Under the pieces are notes generated by a model. The model worked only from the letters and a program-made list of their open reading frames with translations, did no database searches and was not told the origin of the DNA. Made by a program: the position numbers and the translations under genes. 64,000 nucleotides of DNA from Bradyrhizobium australiense (GTDB lineage Bacteria > Pseudomonadota > Alphaproteobacteria > Rhizobiales > Xanthobacteraceae): NCBI RefSeq assembly GCF_013114825.1, contig NZ_JAAVLX010000002.1, forward strand, positions 62,001 through 126,000. The letters run 5' to 3'. Positions 1 through 8,776 of the stretch are shown piece after piece; the stretch's first letter is position 1, and the number at the start of each line of letters is the position of its first letter.

Positions 1-1
1 T

Positions 2-655
2 CCGGCGTCCGTGCCGGGCCCGTTCTATTTCGATCCCAAATTGCTGCGCTCCGACATCACCGAAGGTCAGCCCGGCGTGCCGTTGCGGCTGCGCTTCGTC
101 GTGATGGAAGCGGCGAACTGCGCGCCGGTGCAAGGCGCGCGCGTGGACGTGTGGCATACCCGTGCTGACGGGTCTTACTCCGGCTACCCCGGCCAGGGCG
201 ACACGCGGAACATCGATACCAGCGGCGGCACCTTCATGCGCGGCACCCAGATCGCGGACACGCGCGGCGAGGTGACATTCCGCAGCATCTATCCAGGATG
301 GTACCCCGGCCGCACCGTACACGTGCACTTCAAGATTTTTCTCGACGACAAGAGCCTTCTCACCGGCCAGATGTACTTCCCCGACGCGCTCAGCCAATAC
401 ATCTTCGGCAATGTCGGCGCGTACCGGCGGAAGGCCTCACGCAACACCTTCAACAGCAACGACGGACTGGCGCTGTCAGACGCGACGCGGGGTGGCTTCT
501 GCGACATCAAGGAAGAGGCGGACCATTATCTGGCGACGCTGATCGTTGGCGTGAACCGCACCGCGGCCACTGTCATGGGCAACTCCCCGGCCCCACCCGT
601 CCAGCCACGCGCCATTGTGCCGGGTATCGATCCCGCGAAGCAGCGAAACGGATAG
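2..655 (+). CDS. Intradiol ring-cleavage dioxygenase, 5'-truncated
   Basis: This is the C-terminal part of a protocatechuate/catechol-type intradiol dioxygenase, which would open an aromatic diol between its hydroxyls using non-haem Fe(III). The fold signature is clear: a DVWHTRADGSYSGY segment, then YPGWYPGR and HVHFK, which supply the Tyr and the His-x-His iron ligands of this family. The frame is open to the window edge, so the true start lies upstream; the GTG at position 11 is only an internal Val. The substrate cannot be told. The tail after the beta-sandwich is Pro-rich. A hairpin follows, shared with the converging rplA. Confidence 0.85.
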   Translation, partial: PASVPGPFYFDPKLLRSDITEGQPGVPLRLRFVVMEAANCAPVQGARVDVWHTRADGSYSGYPGQGDTRNIDTSGGTFMRGTQIADTRGEVTFRSIYPGWYPGRTVHVHFKIFLDDKSLLTGQMYFPDALSQYIFGNVGAYRRKASRNTFNSNDGLALSDATRGGFCDIKEEADHYLATLIVGVNRTAATVMGNSPAPPVQPRAIVPGIDPAKQRNG

Positions 656-687
656 AAGTCGATCCATTCCCAGGATCGCCAAACGCA

Positions 688-719
688 AAAGGCGGAACCG
701 GTTTCCCGATTCCGCCTTT
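688..719 (-). terminator. Terminator of the ribosomal protein operon
   Basis: A 10-bp perfect stem (AAAGGCGGAA with TTCCGCCTTT) lies between the converging dioxygenase and rplA. Read on the minus strand the stem is followed by a T-rich stretch. It may work in both directions. Confidence 0.7.
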
Positions 720-742
720 GCTATTGATGTGTGACGCGTGGG

Positions 743-1435
743 CTAGCCGAGCAGCGTGCCCGGCTCGACCTTGACGCCCGGGCCCATGGTGGAGGAGACC
801 GCCACGCGCTGGATATAGGTGCCCTTGGCGCCGGCCGGCTTTGCTTTCGCCACCGCGTCCGCAAGCGCTTTCACGTTCTGCACGAGCTTTTCCTCGGAGA
901 ACGACGCCTTGCCGACGCCGGCCTGCACGATGCCGGCCTTCTCGACGCGGAATTCGACCGAGCCGCCCTTTGCGCCCTTCACGGCTGACGTGACGTCCAT
1001 GGTCACGGTACCGATCTTCGGGTTCGGCATCATGCCGCGCGGGCCGAGCACCTTACCGAGACGTCCGACCAGCGGCATCATGTCGGGGGTAGCGATACAA
1101 CGATCGAAATCGATGTTGCCGCCCTGCACCTTCTCGACCAGATCTTCGGCGCCGACGACGTCAGCTCCCGCCGCCTTGGCTTCTTCCGCCTTTGCGCCGC
1201 GGGCGAACACGCCAACGCGCAGCGTGCGGCCGGTGCCGTTCGGCAGATTGACGACGCCGCGGACCATCTGGTCGGCATGGCGCGGGTCGACGCCGAGATT
1301 GATCGCGATCTCGATCGTCTCGTCGAACTTCGCCTTGGCGCGTTCCTTGACCATCTTGATGGCGTCCGCGAGCGGATAGAGCTTCTCGCGGTCGATGCCC
1401 TCACGGACCTTCTTCAAACGTTTTCCGATTGCCAT
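743..1435 (-). CDS. rplA: 50S ribosomal protein L1
   Basis: L1 binds 23S rRNA at the mobile L1 stalk near the E site and, in many bacteria, represses translation of its own rplK-rplA message. The 230-residue length is normal for the family. The N-terminal motif [12 protein letters not shown] and the central [15 protein letters not shown] loop are characteristic. It starts 6 bp after rplK ends, so the two are co-translated from one message. Nothing unusual is seen. Confidence 0.97.
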   Translation of the reverse strand: MAIGKRLKKVREGIDREKLYPLADAIKMVKERAKAKFDETIEIAINLGVDPRHADQMVRGVVNLPNGTGRTLRVGVFARGAKAEEAKAAGADVVGAEDLVEKVQGGNIDFDRCIATPDMMPLVGRLGKVLGPRGMMPNPKIGTVTMDVTSAVKGAKGGSVEFRVEKAGIVQAGVGKASFSEEKLVQNVKALADAVAKAKPAGAKGTYIQRVAVSSTMGPGVKVEPGTLLG

Positions 1436-1441
1436 GGTCCG

Positions 1442-1870
1442 TTACCCCGCAACTTCCAGACCCATCGAACGGGCGGAGCCCTCGACCATCTTCATGGCCG
1501 ATTCGATGGTATCGCAATTGAGATCCTTCATCTTCTTCTCGGCGATCTCGCGCACCTGCGCTTTCGTCACCTGGCCGGCCTTGTCGCGGCCCGGAGCTTT
1601 CGAGCCGGACTGGATCTTGGCCGCCTGTTTGAGGAAATGGGACATCGGCGGCGTCTTCATCTCGAAGGTGAAGGAACGGTCCGCATAGATGGTGATGATC
1701 ACCGGGATCGGGGTGTTCTTTTCTTCCTTCTGCGTCTGCGCGTTGAACGCCTTGCAGAATTCCATGATGTTGAGACCGCGCTGACCAAGCGCGGGACCGA
1801 TCGGGGGCGACGGATTGGCCGCACCCGCCGGCACCTGAAGCTTCAGGTATCCGGTCACTTTCTTTGCCAT
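1442..1870 (-). CDS. rplK: 50S ribosomal protein L11
   Basis: L11 forms the GTPase-associated centre of the 50S subunit with 23S rRNA and is needed for (p)ppGpp synthesis by Rel on ribosomes. The 142-residue length is standard. The N-terminal Pro-rich signature [16 protein letters not shown] and the rRNA-binding C-terminal half are both present. It lies between nusG and rplA as in most bacteria; the 259-bp gap to nusG carries only palindromic sequence. Confidence 0.97.
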   Translation of the reverse strand: MAKKVTGYLKLQVPAGAANPSPPIGPALGQRGLNIMEFCKAFNAQTQKEEKNTPIPVIITIYADRSFTFEMKTPPMSHFLKQAAKIQSGSKAPGRDKAGQVTKAQVREIAEKKMKDLNCDTIESAMKMVEGSARSMGLEVAG

Positions 1871-2003
1871 TTACTGCTCCTCATGTTGCTCCGGACAATC
1901 CGGAAGCTTCACAGGACCGTGGTGCGGTTCGCATGACGGCTGGCGACCGTCAGTCCCCTTCCACGGCTCTTCTCAAGCGGCTTCGCCGCTTGCTCTCCTC
2001 GTC

Positions 2004-2026
2004 ATGCCCGGGCTTTACCCGGGCAT
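2004..2026. repeat. Palindromic element between nusG and rplK
   Basis: A perfect 9-bp inverted repeat (ATGCCCGGG with CCCGGGCAT) with a 5-base spacer lies within a longer stretch, about 1978-2120, that has further short inverted pairs (for example AAGCGG/CCGCTT). It resembles the REP-like units elsewhere in the window. It separates nusG from rplK, so it could attenuate or process the operon message. Confidence 0.6.
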
Positions 2027-2129
2027 CATCTCCCTTCGAAAAGAGCCTTCTTGCGAAGGGCGATGAATTGCCGGGGCATCCGGAGCGAAGACGTGCTTCG
2101 CGCTTTTAGCCCGGCAAAGACGGCACCGA

Positions 2130-2681
2130 TCAGACCTTCTCGACCTGACCGAATTCCAGTTCGACGGGCGTGGCGCGGCCGAAGATCGACACCGCGACCT
2201 TCACGCGCGAACGCGCCTCGTCAATTTCCTCAACCACGCCGGAGAACGACGCGAACGGTCCATCGGCCACGCGGACGTTCTCGCCGATTTCGAACGACAC
2301 CGATGCCTTGGGCCGTTCGACGCCCTCCTGCACCTGGTGCAGGATCCGCATCGCCTCGGACTCGGAGATCGGCATCGGCTTGTTTTCGGCGCCGAGAAAG
2401 CCCGTGACCTTGGGCGTGTTCTTGATGAGGTGGAACGCCTCGTCGGTCAGCTTCATCTTCACCAGTACGTAGCCTGGGAAGAACTTGCGCTCGGCGTCGA
2501 TTTTGCGGCCGCGGCGCACCTCGGTGACCTTTTCGGTCGGCACCAGCACCTGGTCGAACAGTTCCTCGAGGCCGCGCTGCTTCGCCTGCTCGCGGATCGA
2601 TTCCGCGACCTTCTTCTCGAAGTTGGAATAGGCGTGAACGATATACCAGCGCTTGTCCATCGTAACGGTTCCGGTGCTCAT
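2130..2681 (-). CDS. nusG: Transcription termination/antitermination factor NusG
   Basis: NusG binds RNA polymerase to suppress pausing and links it to Rho and to ribosomes. The frame is open far upstream, but the start was placed at 2681 because the N-terminal NGN domain begins there (MDKRWYIVHAYSNFEKKVAE) and because its ATG shares one base with the secE stop (TGATG), a typical translational coupling. That gives 183 residues, close to the usual 176-190. The KOW domain lies at the C terminus (ADGPFASFSGVVEEID). A second ATG seven codons later is possible. Confidence 0.96.
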   Translation of the reverse strand: MSTGTVTMDKRWYIVHAYSNFEKKVAESIREQAKQRGLEELFDQVLVPTEKVTEVRRGRKIDAERKFFPGYVLVKMKLTDEAFHLIKNTPKVTGFLGAENKPMPISESEAMRILHQVQEGVERPKASVSFEIGENVRVADGPFASFSGVVEEIDEARSRVKVAVSIFGRATPVELEFGQVEKV

Positions 2682-2872
2682 CAGTGGACGCCCAGCAGGA
2701 AGGTGACGACGTTGCGGATGATCAAATCCGACATGAAGAAAAAGATCGAAGCCAATGCAACCATCACGAACACCATGATCGTGGTGATCGTCGTCTCGCG
2801 GCGGGTCGGCCAAGTGACCTTGGCGGTCTCCGAGCGCACTTCCTGCAGGAATTTGAACGGGCTGAAAGCCAT
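2681..2872 (-). CDS. secE: Preprotein translocase subunit SecE
   Basis: SecE is the small essential clamp of the SecYEG channel. With the start at 2872 it has 63 residues, as is usual in Alphaproteobacteria: a short amphipathic part containing the conserved VRSETAKVTWPTRRET motif, then one membrane span rich in Val, Ile and Phe. The frame is open for 49 more codons upstream, but those do not resemble SecE. Its stop overlaps the nusG start. Confidence 0.95.
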   Translation of the reverse strand: MAFSPFKFLQEVRSETAKVTWPTRRETTITTIMVFVMVALASIFFFMSDLIIRNVVTFLLGVH

Positions 2873-3042
2873 CGTGGTTACCGCGTCCTTCGTGAGACGA
2901 TTGTGATTTAAAGCGAATCCGAACAGCCCTCTTACGCCCAGCCCTCTCTCGAAGGATGAGCCGCCAAGCGGGCTCGATTGTTCGGGGGAATTCAAAGCCG
3001 CGCCGGATATCCGCATCAAGCGGGCCGGCAGCAGGTGGCGGG

Positions 3043-3071
3043 TATCTACTGCCGGCCGGTCAAAAGGTCAA
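3043..3071 (-). promoter_or_regulatory. Candidate sigma-70 promoter of secE-nusG-rplK-rplA
   Basis: Read on the minus strand this is TTGACC, 17 bases, TAGATA. The expected transcription start is near 3036, giving a leader of about 164 nt before secE. The remaining 2873-3229 gap holds no gene. The promoter would make the operon independent of the distant tRNA-Trp gene. Confidence 0.5.
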
Positions 3072-3229
3072 GGTACGGCGTGCCGCGGCCCCCTCTCGGT
3101 TGGCTGAAACGGGGGCAGAGCCATTGGTTAACCGCCGGTACCAGATCGGCTCAAATGCCAACAAGGCCGCGATCCCGATTTTAAATGCTCTTGGGTATCC
3201 TGTTTGCGCCGCTGGGGAGTGAGACGACC

Positions 3230-3415
3230 ATGGCACTGTTGGGCCAAGACTGCGAAAGACCTTCGGGCGAGACCGCGTGGACCATTCTGGACGCGGCAAA
3301 CGACCTCGGCGACACCGTTACCGTCGACGCCTGTCGGAGGGTGATCGATGCCGACCTGCGCGGCGACACACCCGCCACGTCGGACATGGCGGTCCTTTCC
3401 GCGTTCTTCGGCTAG
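3230..3415 (+). CDS. Small hypothetical protein
   Basis: A 61-residue open frame starts at the ATG at 3230, behind a GGGGAGTGAG ribosome-binding site. Codons end mostly in G or C, as in real genes here. The protein is acidic with no membrane span or signal. An in-frame ATG 45 bp upstream is less likely because it lacks such a site. I do not recognise a family. It points away from secE and towards the end of the four-gene operon. Confidence 0.55.
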   Translation: MALLGQDCERPSGETAWTILDAANDLGDTVTVDACRRVIDADLRGDTPATSDMAVLSAFFG

Positions 3416-3488
3416 TTCTACAAGAGCGCCAAAGAATTGGGCCAAATCGTTGGCCTAACACCATTTTTCCATGCTGGCGCTCGCTGCC

Positions 3489-4226
3489 CTAGGACCCTAC
3501 TTTCTCCCGGGCCGCATCCATTGCATCCCGGCCTGCCTGTTGCACCCGATCGGATAATTCGGCGCCGGCATCCCCGAGTTCCGCTTTGAGAGTGTCGGAG
3601 GCCTCTCTGACGCTTTGCGACACGGCGCCGGCACGGGCATTCACGTCCGCCTTCACCCTGTCGCTAAGCTCGCCTACCCACTCGTCCTCAACACGGGACT
3701 TGGCCAGCGCGCCGGCCACCGTGGCGCCGATCGCCAGGCCGACGGCACCGAGGACTAACGGCTGTCGTTCAAGGAGATCCGAAAGCGACGATTGCGCCTG
3801 CGCAAGGGTTTCCTTCCGCGGCAGTGCCCGGCCCAGCCGGTCCCACATCTGCCGTGCACCCGTAACGCTTTCGTCGAACCGATCGCTGATCGTGTCCGCC
3901 GCGTCCGAGATGGCGTCGGAAGCCCCGCTTCTCGCATTGCGAACCGTCTCATTGATGCCTCGTGAGGCTTCGTCCTGCATTCGGGAGGTTCGATCCCGGA
4001 TGGATTCGTAGCTGTTCTCGAATTTCGAGGCAGCGGCCCGTTGACCGCGCGCAGCCGTATCGGCAAGTGGCGCGGCAGCGGCTCTGACCGAATTCGCCGC
4101 GTTCTTCAACTTCTCATCGCCGATGAGTAACCAAAGTGCGCCGCCTCCGATCAAGACCGCGGCAAGCGGGTTGTCGCGGGCAGCAGCCGTCAGCCCTTCC
4201 AGGAAACTCTCCTGTGTTCCACTCAT
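3489..4226 (-). CDS. Ala-rich membrane-anchored protein, last gene of stress operon
   Basis: A 245-residue protein with two short hydrophobic stretches: one near residues 20-36 (AAVLIGGGALWLLIG) and one near 168-187 (LVLGAVGLAIGATVAGAL). Between and after them are long Ala-, Asp- and Arg-rich helices likely to form coiled coils. This layout recalls YqjD/ElaB-type and 'nutrient deprivation-induced' membrane proteins. The start at 4226 overlaps the stop of the holin-like gene by 4 bp (ATGA), so they are coupled. A structural or stress role at the inner membrane is inferred from context only. Confidence 0.8.
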   Translation of the reverse strand: MSGTQESFLEGLTAAARDNPLAAVLIGGGALWLLIGDEKLKNAANSVRAAAAPLADTAARGQRAAASKFENSYESIRDRTSRMQDEASRGINETVRNARSGASDAISDAADTISDRFDESVTGARQMWDRLGRALPRKETLAQAQSSLSDLLERQPLVLGAVGLAIGATVAGALAKSRVEDEWVGELSDRVKADVNARAGAVSQSVREASDTLKAELGDAGAELSDRVQQAGRDAMDAAREKVGS

Positions 4227-4618
4227 CGCACCATTCCCTTCATGGTATCCTTGTCCTTTTCGAGCTGCCGCAGCGTTTCGCGCGGCGCCAGGTTGCGCGT
4301 GTCCAGCCGGTTCATGCCGATCGCAAACAAAATCGCCGCAACCACCGCGGCCACGACCGCGGAGATCAGATAGGAGACCGGCTGCGACCATCCACCGGCT
4401 ATCAGGGCGGCTGAAAGCGCAAACAGCGCCATGACGATCGCAGGAATGACGAGGACGGCGCCGGCCGCGACTAGACCAACGGCGACACCGATTTGCTGAA
4501 CCTTCTCGCCAAGCTCAGCCTTGGCGAGATCGACTTCGTTTTGAAACAACTTGGCGAATTGCGAAAGCGCATCGCCCAGGAGGCTCGAGATCGTCCGAAT
4601 ATCCGTTTTGGTGCTCAT
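4223..4618 (-). CDS. Phage holin family protein (YqjE/DUF1469-like)
   Basis: A 131-residue protein with an N-terminal amphipathic helix (LLGDALSQFAKLFQNEVDLAKAE), two strongly hydrophobic hairpin spans around residues 46-75 and 82-104, and a charged tail. This is the layout of the holin superfamily 3.6 (YqjE-like) found in stress-induced operons; it is not evidence of a prophage. Its start overlaps the preceding gene by 4 bp (ATGA), as does its stop with the next, so three genes are translationally coupled. Confidence 0.85.
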   Translation of the reverse strand: MSTKTDIRTISSLLGDALSQFAKLFQNEVDLAKAELGEKVQQIGVAVGLVAAGAVLVIPAIVMALFALSAALIAGGWSQPVSYLISAVVAAVVAAILFAIGMNRLDTRNLAPRETLRQLEKDKDTMKGMVR

Positions 4619-5172
4619 GACGCCTCTTCCCTATATGATGATGGTGAGGAAGAAGTCTGGTTTCCGGACGCCTTCAGAAAGCGGACCGCGGCGAAACCGG
4701 CAAGCACCGAGAGCCCGAGAAAAGCCGCAGGCTGCCGCCTCGCAAAGTCCGTGGCGCCATCGACGAGATCGCGGAGAGTCCCGCTGCGGATCTTATCGGC
4801 GGCCTCGTCGACATATTCAGCCGCGGAATTGATACTGCGGGCGGCGAACGGTGCGTCATTCTCGAAGGCGCGCGCCGCGTTCCGGATATCGCCGGCAAGC
4901 CGGCTGACGAAATCCGCGCCCGTACGCTGTTGTTCGCCGGCCTTATCCTGGAGGCGATCCGCAGTTCCTGATGCCACGTCCTTGGCGGCATCCGCGGCTT
5001 CCTTGAATTTGTCGCGCGCCATATCCGTCGACGCCCTCAGCGCATCGCCGGCGCGCTGCTTCATCTCTGCGCCGGCATCCGCGGCCTGGTCCTTCAAATC
5101 TTGGGGCGAGGTCGTTGTATTCTGGTCCTGAGAGGAATTCGCGTTGCGGGTGTTGAGGTCCAAATCGCTCAT
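4615..5172 (-). CDS. Nutrient-deprivation-induced-type protein
   Basis: A 185-residue protein that is mostly Ala/Asp/Lys-rich amphipathic helix (repeats like DKFKEAADAAKDVASGTADR) and ends in one short hydrophobic segment (AAFLGLSVLAGFAAVRFL). It matches the general description of rhizobial 'nutrient deprivation-induced' proteins. The start at 5172 was preferred to one 14 codons upstream because it follows a good AAAAGAGG site and does not run into the previous gene. It is third from the promoter-distal end of the operon and coupled to the holin-like gene. Confidence 0.8.
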   Translation of the reverse strand: MSDLDLNTRNANSSQDQNTTTSPQDLKDQAADAGAEMKQRAGDALRASTDMARDKFKEAADAAKDVASGTADRLQDKAGEQQRTGADFVSRLAGDIRNAARAFENDAPFAARSINSAAEYVDEAADKIRSGTLRDLVDGATDFARRQPAAFLGLSVLAGFAAVRFLKASGNQTSSSPSSYREEAS

Positions 5173-5185
5173 GGCGGCCTCTTTT

Positions 5186-6214
5186 TCAGCTATTCGGGTT
5201 ACGGGAAGGATCAAATGCCGTCGTCACGACGTCGTCAGCCACTTCTTGGAGCCTCTCGGTCACGCCCTCGGTGATCCGACTTGCGTGCTTGCCGAGGTCA
5301 GCGTCGGAAACGCTTTTTGCCGCGGCGTCTGCGGCGGACATGGCGGCATCTTTGGCCGCGTCAAATCCGGATTGGGCTGCGGTGCCGGCGGCTTGCTTCA
5401 CCCGGTCGCTCGCTTTGCCCATCACGCCCGCCTCCACCCTGGTACTGGGGAGCGAAGCAGCAAGGATCGCACCAATCGCCACTCCAAGACCGCCGATCAA
5501 GGCAGCGTTGTCTCGGATCACCTTGCTTGCTGCCGCTGGAGTGGCAGTTACCGCGTCTTTTGCGGTGGAGCGAGCACGGTCCATCGTATCTCTTGCCCTT
5601 TCCATCGTATCTTTTGCCATTTCCGATGCGGCATCCATGCCGGCCCGGGCTTTGCCGGCAAGGGCATCGGCGGTCTCACCTGCACGATCCCTTAGATCGC
5701 CAGCCGTTCCGCCCGCGGCATTCTGTGCTTCGCTAGCCACACCGGTCGCCTGGCTCCCTGCGTGGGACATCGCTTTTCGCATGCCATCCCCGAGGGACTG
5801 CGCGCGTGCCGCAGTCTCGTCCATCACTTCCTTGGCCTTTTCGATGCCAGGCGCGGCTGCATCCGCAGCGGCGGCGCGGACGCTCTTTGAACTCAGGGCG
5901 AGCCCTGCGCCGATCATCAGGAGCGGGACCGGAAAACCGCGGGCCAACCGCAGCGCCGGGACCGCAATCGCGGTGCCGGCGGCAATCGCCTGCATCGGGT
6001 TTTCCATGGCTTGCTGCCTGAGCGTGCCAAGCCAGTTCTGGGTCTTGTGACTGATGAACCCGGACACCTCCGCCTTGATGCCATCCGGCGAAACCTTGTA
6101 GCGGATATCTTCTGCAGTATCGGCGATGTGTTCCCTCAGCCGATCGACGGTCGCCGCAAGCTGCGCGCGGCTTTGCTCGGAGTCCCGTCGTAGCTCCTCT
6201 ACGGATCGTGTCAT
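5186..6214 (-). CDS. DUF3618 family membrane protein, first gene of stress operon
   Basis: The N terminus (RSVEELRRDSEQSRAQLAAT) is the DUF3618 motif seen in rhizobial envelope-stress operons. Hydrophobic segments lie near residues 85-100 and 230-248, separated by long Ala-rich helical repeats. An in-frame GTG lies 45 bp upstream at 6259, but the predicted EcfG promoter has its -10 just inside that extension, so the ATG at 6214 (342 residues) is chosen. Downstream genes follow at 13 bp and then with 4-bp overlaps. Likely an inner-membrane stress protein; its biochemical role is unknown. Confidence 0.82.
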   Translation of the reverse strand: MTRSVEELRRDSEQSRAQLAATVDRLREHIADTAEDIRYKVSPDGIKAEVSGFISHKTQNWLGTLRQQAMENPMQAIAAGTAIAVPALRLARGFPVPLLMIGAGLALSSKSVRAAAADAAAPGIEKAKEVMDETAARAQSLGDGMRKAMSHAGSQATGVASEAQNAAGGTAGDLRDRAGETADALAGKARAGMDAASEMAKDTMERARDTMDRARSTAKDAVTATPAAASKVIRDNAALIGGLGVAIGAILAASLPSTRVEAGVMGKASDRVKQAAGTAAQSGFDAAKDAAMSAADAAAKSVSDADLGKHASRITEGVTERLQEVADDVVTTAFDPSRNPNS

Positions 6215-6251
6215 GTCGTCACCGCCCTGTGGGTTCGTTGGTTTTGGAGAC

Positions 6252-6277
6252 GAACTCACGCCCTATTGAAATGTTCC
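6252..6277 (-). promoter_or_regulatory. Candidate EcfG (general stress) promoter
   Basis: On the minus strand: GGAAC, 17 bases, GTTC. This fits the alphaproteobacterial general-stress sigma factor consensus (GGAAC, 16-17 bases, cGTT). The predicted start of transcription is near 6246, leaving a leader of about 32 nt before the ATG at 6214. Confidence 0.6.
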
Positions 6278-6438
6278 TCGCGGTCACGGCGCGTGGCGGG
6301 ACTGTGCTCATCATCGATCGCCTTCGTCTGTTCGGCACCGAAGAGAAGAAGTCTGCGCACAGCAAATTAATGACGATGGATCAGCCCTCGCACCTAAGGC
6401 CGAACTCGGGGCCGCGCGGCTGACGAAAATCCGATGAG

Positions 6439-6702
6439 CTATTTGCTCACGACGAACAGTGGGACTGTGACAAATGCGCCCAGGAGAAGATGGCGCCGGT
6501 AGATCGTCGTATCGGGGCGCCCGTAGACCACTACGAATGACAACGTGAATATCACCGGTGGCAGCAACAAATCGCACTTCAGCGATGCGACGTCAGGAAT
6601 CAAAGCCAGCCCCCAAGGAGCGCAGGCTCGGAACCGGCGATCGAGGTGTGTTGCGAGCGCCCATAAGTTCGGTTTGCCGGAATTCACAAAGTCCGCCTGC
6701 AC
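6439..6702 (-). CDS. Possible small membrane protein
   Basis: An 87-codon frame whose C-terminal half has two hydrophobic stretches (LLLPPVIFTLSFVVVYG and LLLGAFVTVPLFVV). Codon bias is only moderately GC-ending and no convincing ribosome-binding site is seen. It lies next to a decayed gene and may itself be a remnant or chance. No family is recognised. Confidence 0.25.
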   Translation of the reverse strand: MQADFVNSGKPNLWALATHLDRRFRACAPWGLALIPDVASLKCDLLLPPVIFTLSFVVVYGRPDTTIYRRHLLLGAFVTVPLFVVSK

Positions 6703-7140
6703 TTCCTGGTGCGGTCCAGGGCAGTCCTCATGTTCGGGATGGCCTGTTTGCCCTTTGCGGCGGTCATGACACTAGCCGAGCTGAGACCGGAACTTCAGAA
6801 GGTGTTTCCGCGCGTTCTGTTCGAAGCCTTCAACCTGAACGATCAGCCCAATCTGGCGCCCTATCTCTTCCGTCACCTCGCCATCCTGATCATCCTGGCG
6901 CGCGCTTCGTACCAATGATGCGGCGAGACTGCACGCCACCATCTGGACGCCTCTGGTCAAGTGCGGCCAGCAACCCTCGAAGTGTTTGCGGTCGGCATCT
7001 AGCTTTCGTTAATCGGGCATTTTGTCCTGACGACCACTTCGGACGGGGATGATCGCGCAACTGCTGGTTGGAACAGCCGGCTCCATCATGACGGCTGTCG
7101 CCTACGACCGGTCAAGCGCGTTGAAAAAAATGGGCCCACG
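6700..7140 (+). pseudogene. Decayed opgC (glucan succinyltransferase) C-terminal remnant
   Basis: Pieces of an OpgC-type membrane acyltransferase can be read on the plus strand in changing frames. They include FPRVLFEAFNLNDQPNLAPY near 6810-6870, RTNDAARLHATIWTPLVKCG near 6909-6966, LEVFAVGI then a TAG stop at 7000-7002 then LSLIGHFVLTTTS, and finally MIAQLLVGTAGSIMTAVAY near 7050-7110. OpgC adds succinyl groups to periplasmic glucans. At least three frameshifts and one in-frame stop make it non-functional, and the N-terminal half is absent. The match is to my memory of the family. Confidence 0.7.
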
Positions 7141-7323
7141 CCCATGCTGGTCTGCCGATCACGGACAAATCCCACGCGATCGCCGGCGAGTTGGCCCGGC
7201 CGGCTGAATGATCAGCGTTGGCGTTGTTGATCTGACGCTCCGCAAAGGCGGGGGACGGCGCGAATCAATCCGGGAAAGGATCGCCGGCCATTCTCGAAAC
7301 TCAGCGTAAGTATTTGATTTAGT

Positions 7324-7399
7324 TGGCAGGAGTGGCAGGGCTCGAACCTGCGACCCCCGGTTTTGGAGACCGGTGCTCTACCAATTGAGCTACACTCCT
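7324..7399 (-). tRNA. tRNA-Trp (CCA)
   Basis: A 76-nt cloverleaf with encoded 3' CCA. The acceptor stem is AGGAGTG/CACTCCT, the D arm GCTC..GAGC, the anticodon loop CTCCAAA (anticodon CCA) and the T loop TTCGAGC. In many bacteria tRNA-Trp sits directly before secE; here 4.4 kb separates them. Confidence 0.97.
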
Positions 7400-7547
7400 G
7401 CAGGGAACCGGCATGCGCGGCCGGTTCGCGCCGTTTCAAGCATAGGGCATGCCCCGATTGCAAGGGCGAAGCGGCTACCGCCCTATCCAAAGCACGCCTT
7501 CTGCGCCAGACTTGATCGCCACAACAATAAGCGCAACGGGAGATAAC

Positions 7548-8771
7548 ATGAACGCGCAGACCGCCGCCTGCCAGACAGCCACACCCCAGACCCCTTCTCT
7601 CCCGCAGGCGAAGCCGCAAACCATCGGCCTCTCGAGTGTCCGCTTGGAGCGGATTTCGGATGCCTTCAAGCGCGAGGTCGACAAGGGAACCCTCCCCGGC
7701 GCCACGGTCATGGTGGCTCGGCGCGGACAGATCGGCTGGTTCGATACGATCGGCCGTCAGAGCCCGGCGGCAGCCACACCGATGGCGCATGACAGCATCT
7801 TCCGCATCTTCTCGATGACCAAGCCGATCGTTTCCGTCGGCATCATGATGCTGGTCGAGGACGGCCACTTCATTCTGGGCGATCCCGTCGCAAAGTTCAT
7901 TCCGGAGTTTGCCGACCAGAAGGTCGGTGTCGAGAACAACGGCAAGCTCGACCTCATCCCGGTGAAGCGGCAGATGACCGTTCAGGACCTGCTGCGGCAC
8001 ACCTCCGGCCTGACCTACGACCACACGGGTAACGGCCTGGTCCAGCAGCTCTATCAGCAGTCTCGGCTGCGCAGCCGGAAGATCACCAACGCCGAACACG
8101 CGACCATGATCGCCGGCATGCCGCTGATCTGCCAGCCCGGCGCGGAGTGGCACTACAGCCGCTCGACCGACGTCCTCGGCCGAATAATCGAGGTCGTCTC
8201 CGGAAAATCGCTTGGCGCGTTCCTGACGGAACGCATCCTGGCGCCGCTCCAGATGGCCGAGACCGCGTTCCATACACCAGAAGCGAATGCCGGCCGCCTG
8301 GCGGAACCGTTCCCGACCGATCCGTGGAACGGCGACAAGGTGCAGCTCTTCAACATGCTCGAGAAGCCCGCGATGGAATCCGGCGGCGGCGGGCTGGTCT
8401 CGACCATGATGGACTATGCGCGGTTCTGCCAGATGTTGCTCAACGGCGGCTCGCTCGACGGCAGCAGGATCATCGGCCCCAAGATGCTGGAGCTGATGGC
8501 ATCCAATCATCTCTCCCCGACCGTGAAGGTCGACTCGCCGCTGATGCCGCCCGGTCATGGTTTCGGCCTCGGCTTCGCGGTCCGTACACATCAGGGGATG
8601 GCGCCGTTCCCGGGTTCGCTCGGCCAGTTCTTCTGGAGCGGGATGGCTGGCACGTTCTTCTTCATCGATCCGGCGGAAGAGCTGTTCACGGTCTTCATGA
8701 TGCAGGGCCCCGGCCAGCGCGAATATATCCGCAACATGCTGCGGGATTTGGTGTACGCGGCTGTCGAGTAA
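7548..8771 (+). CDS. Beta-lactamase family serine hydrolase
   Basis: A 407-residue class C-like (serine beta-lactamase/esterase EstB) hydrolase. The SxxK motif is SMTK at residues 89-92 (the Ser is the nucleophile), and a Tyr in WHYSRSTD near residue 200 takes the YxN position. A HGFGLGF segment near residue 340 probably replaces the KTG box. No signal peptide is seen, so it is probably cytoplasmic and an esterase or peptidase rather than a resistance enzyme. The start at 7548 follows GGGAGATAAC; upstream in-frame codons overlap the region just after tRNA-Trp. It is monocistronic, followed by a palindromic repeat. Confidence 0.88.
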   Translation: MNAQTAACQTATPQTPSLPQAKPQTIGLSSVRLERISDAFKREVDKGTLPGATVMVARRGQIGWFDTIGRQSPAAATPMAHDSIFRIFSMTKPIVSVGIMMLVEDGHFILGDPVAKFIPEFADQKVGVENNGKLDLIPVKRQMTVQDLLRHTSGLTYDHTGNGLVQQLYQQSRLRSRKITNAEHATMIAGMPLICQPGAEWHYSRSTDVLGRIIEVVSGKSLGAFLTERILAPLQMAETAFHTPEANAGRLAEPFPTDPWNGDKVQLFNMLEKPAMESGGGGLVSTMMDYARFCQMLLNGGSLDGSRIIGPKMLELMASNHLSPTVKVDSPLMPPGHGFGLGFAVRTHQGMAPFPGSLGQFFWSGMAGTFFFIDPAEELFTVFMMQGPGQREYIRNMLRDLVYAAVE

Positions 8772-8776
8772 GGTCT

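Noticed and set aside
4223..4618. Prophage lysis gene
   Set aside because: The holin-like fold is the YqjE type found in chromosomal stress operons; no other phage genes are nearby.
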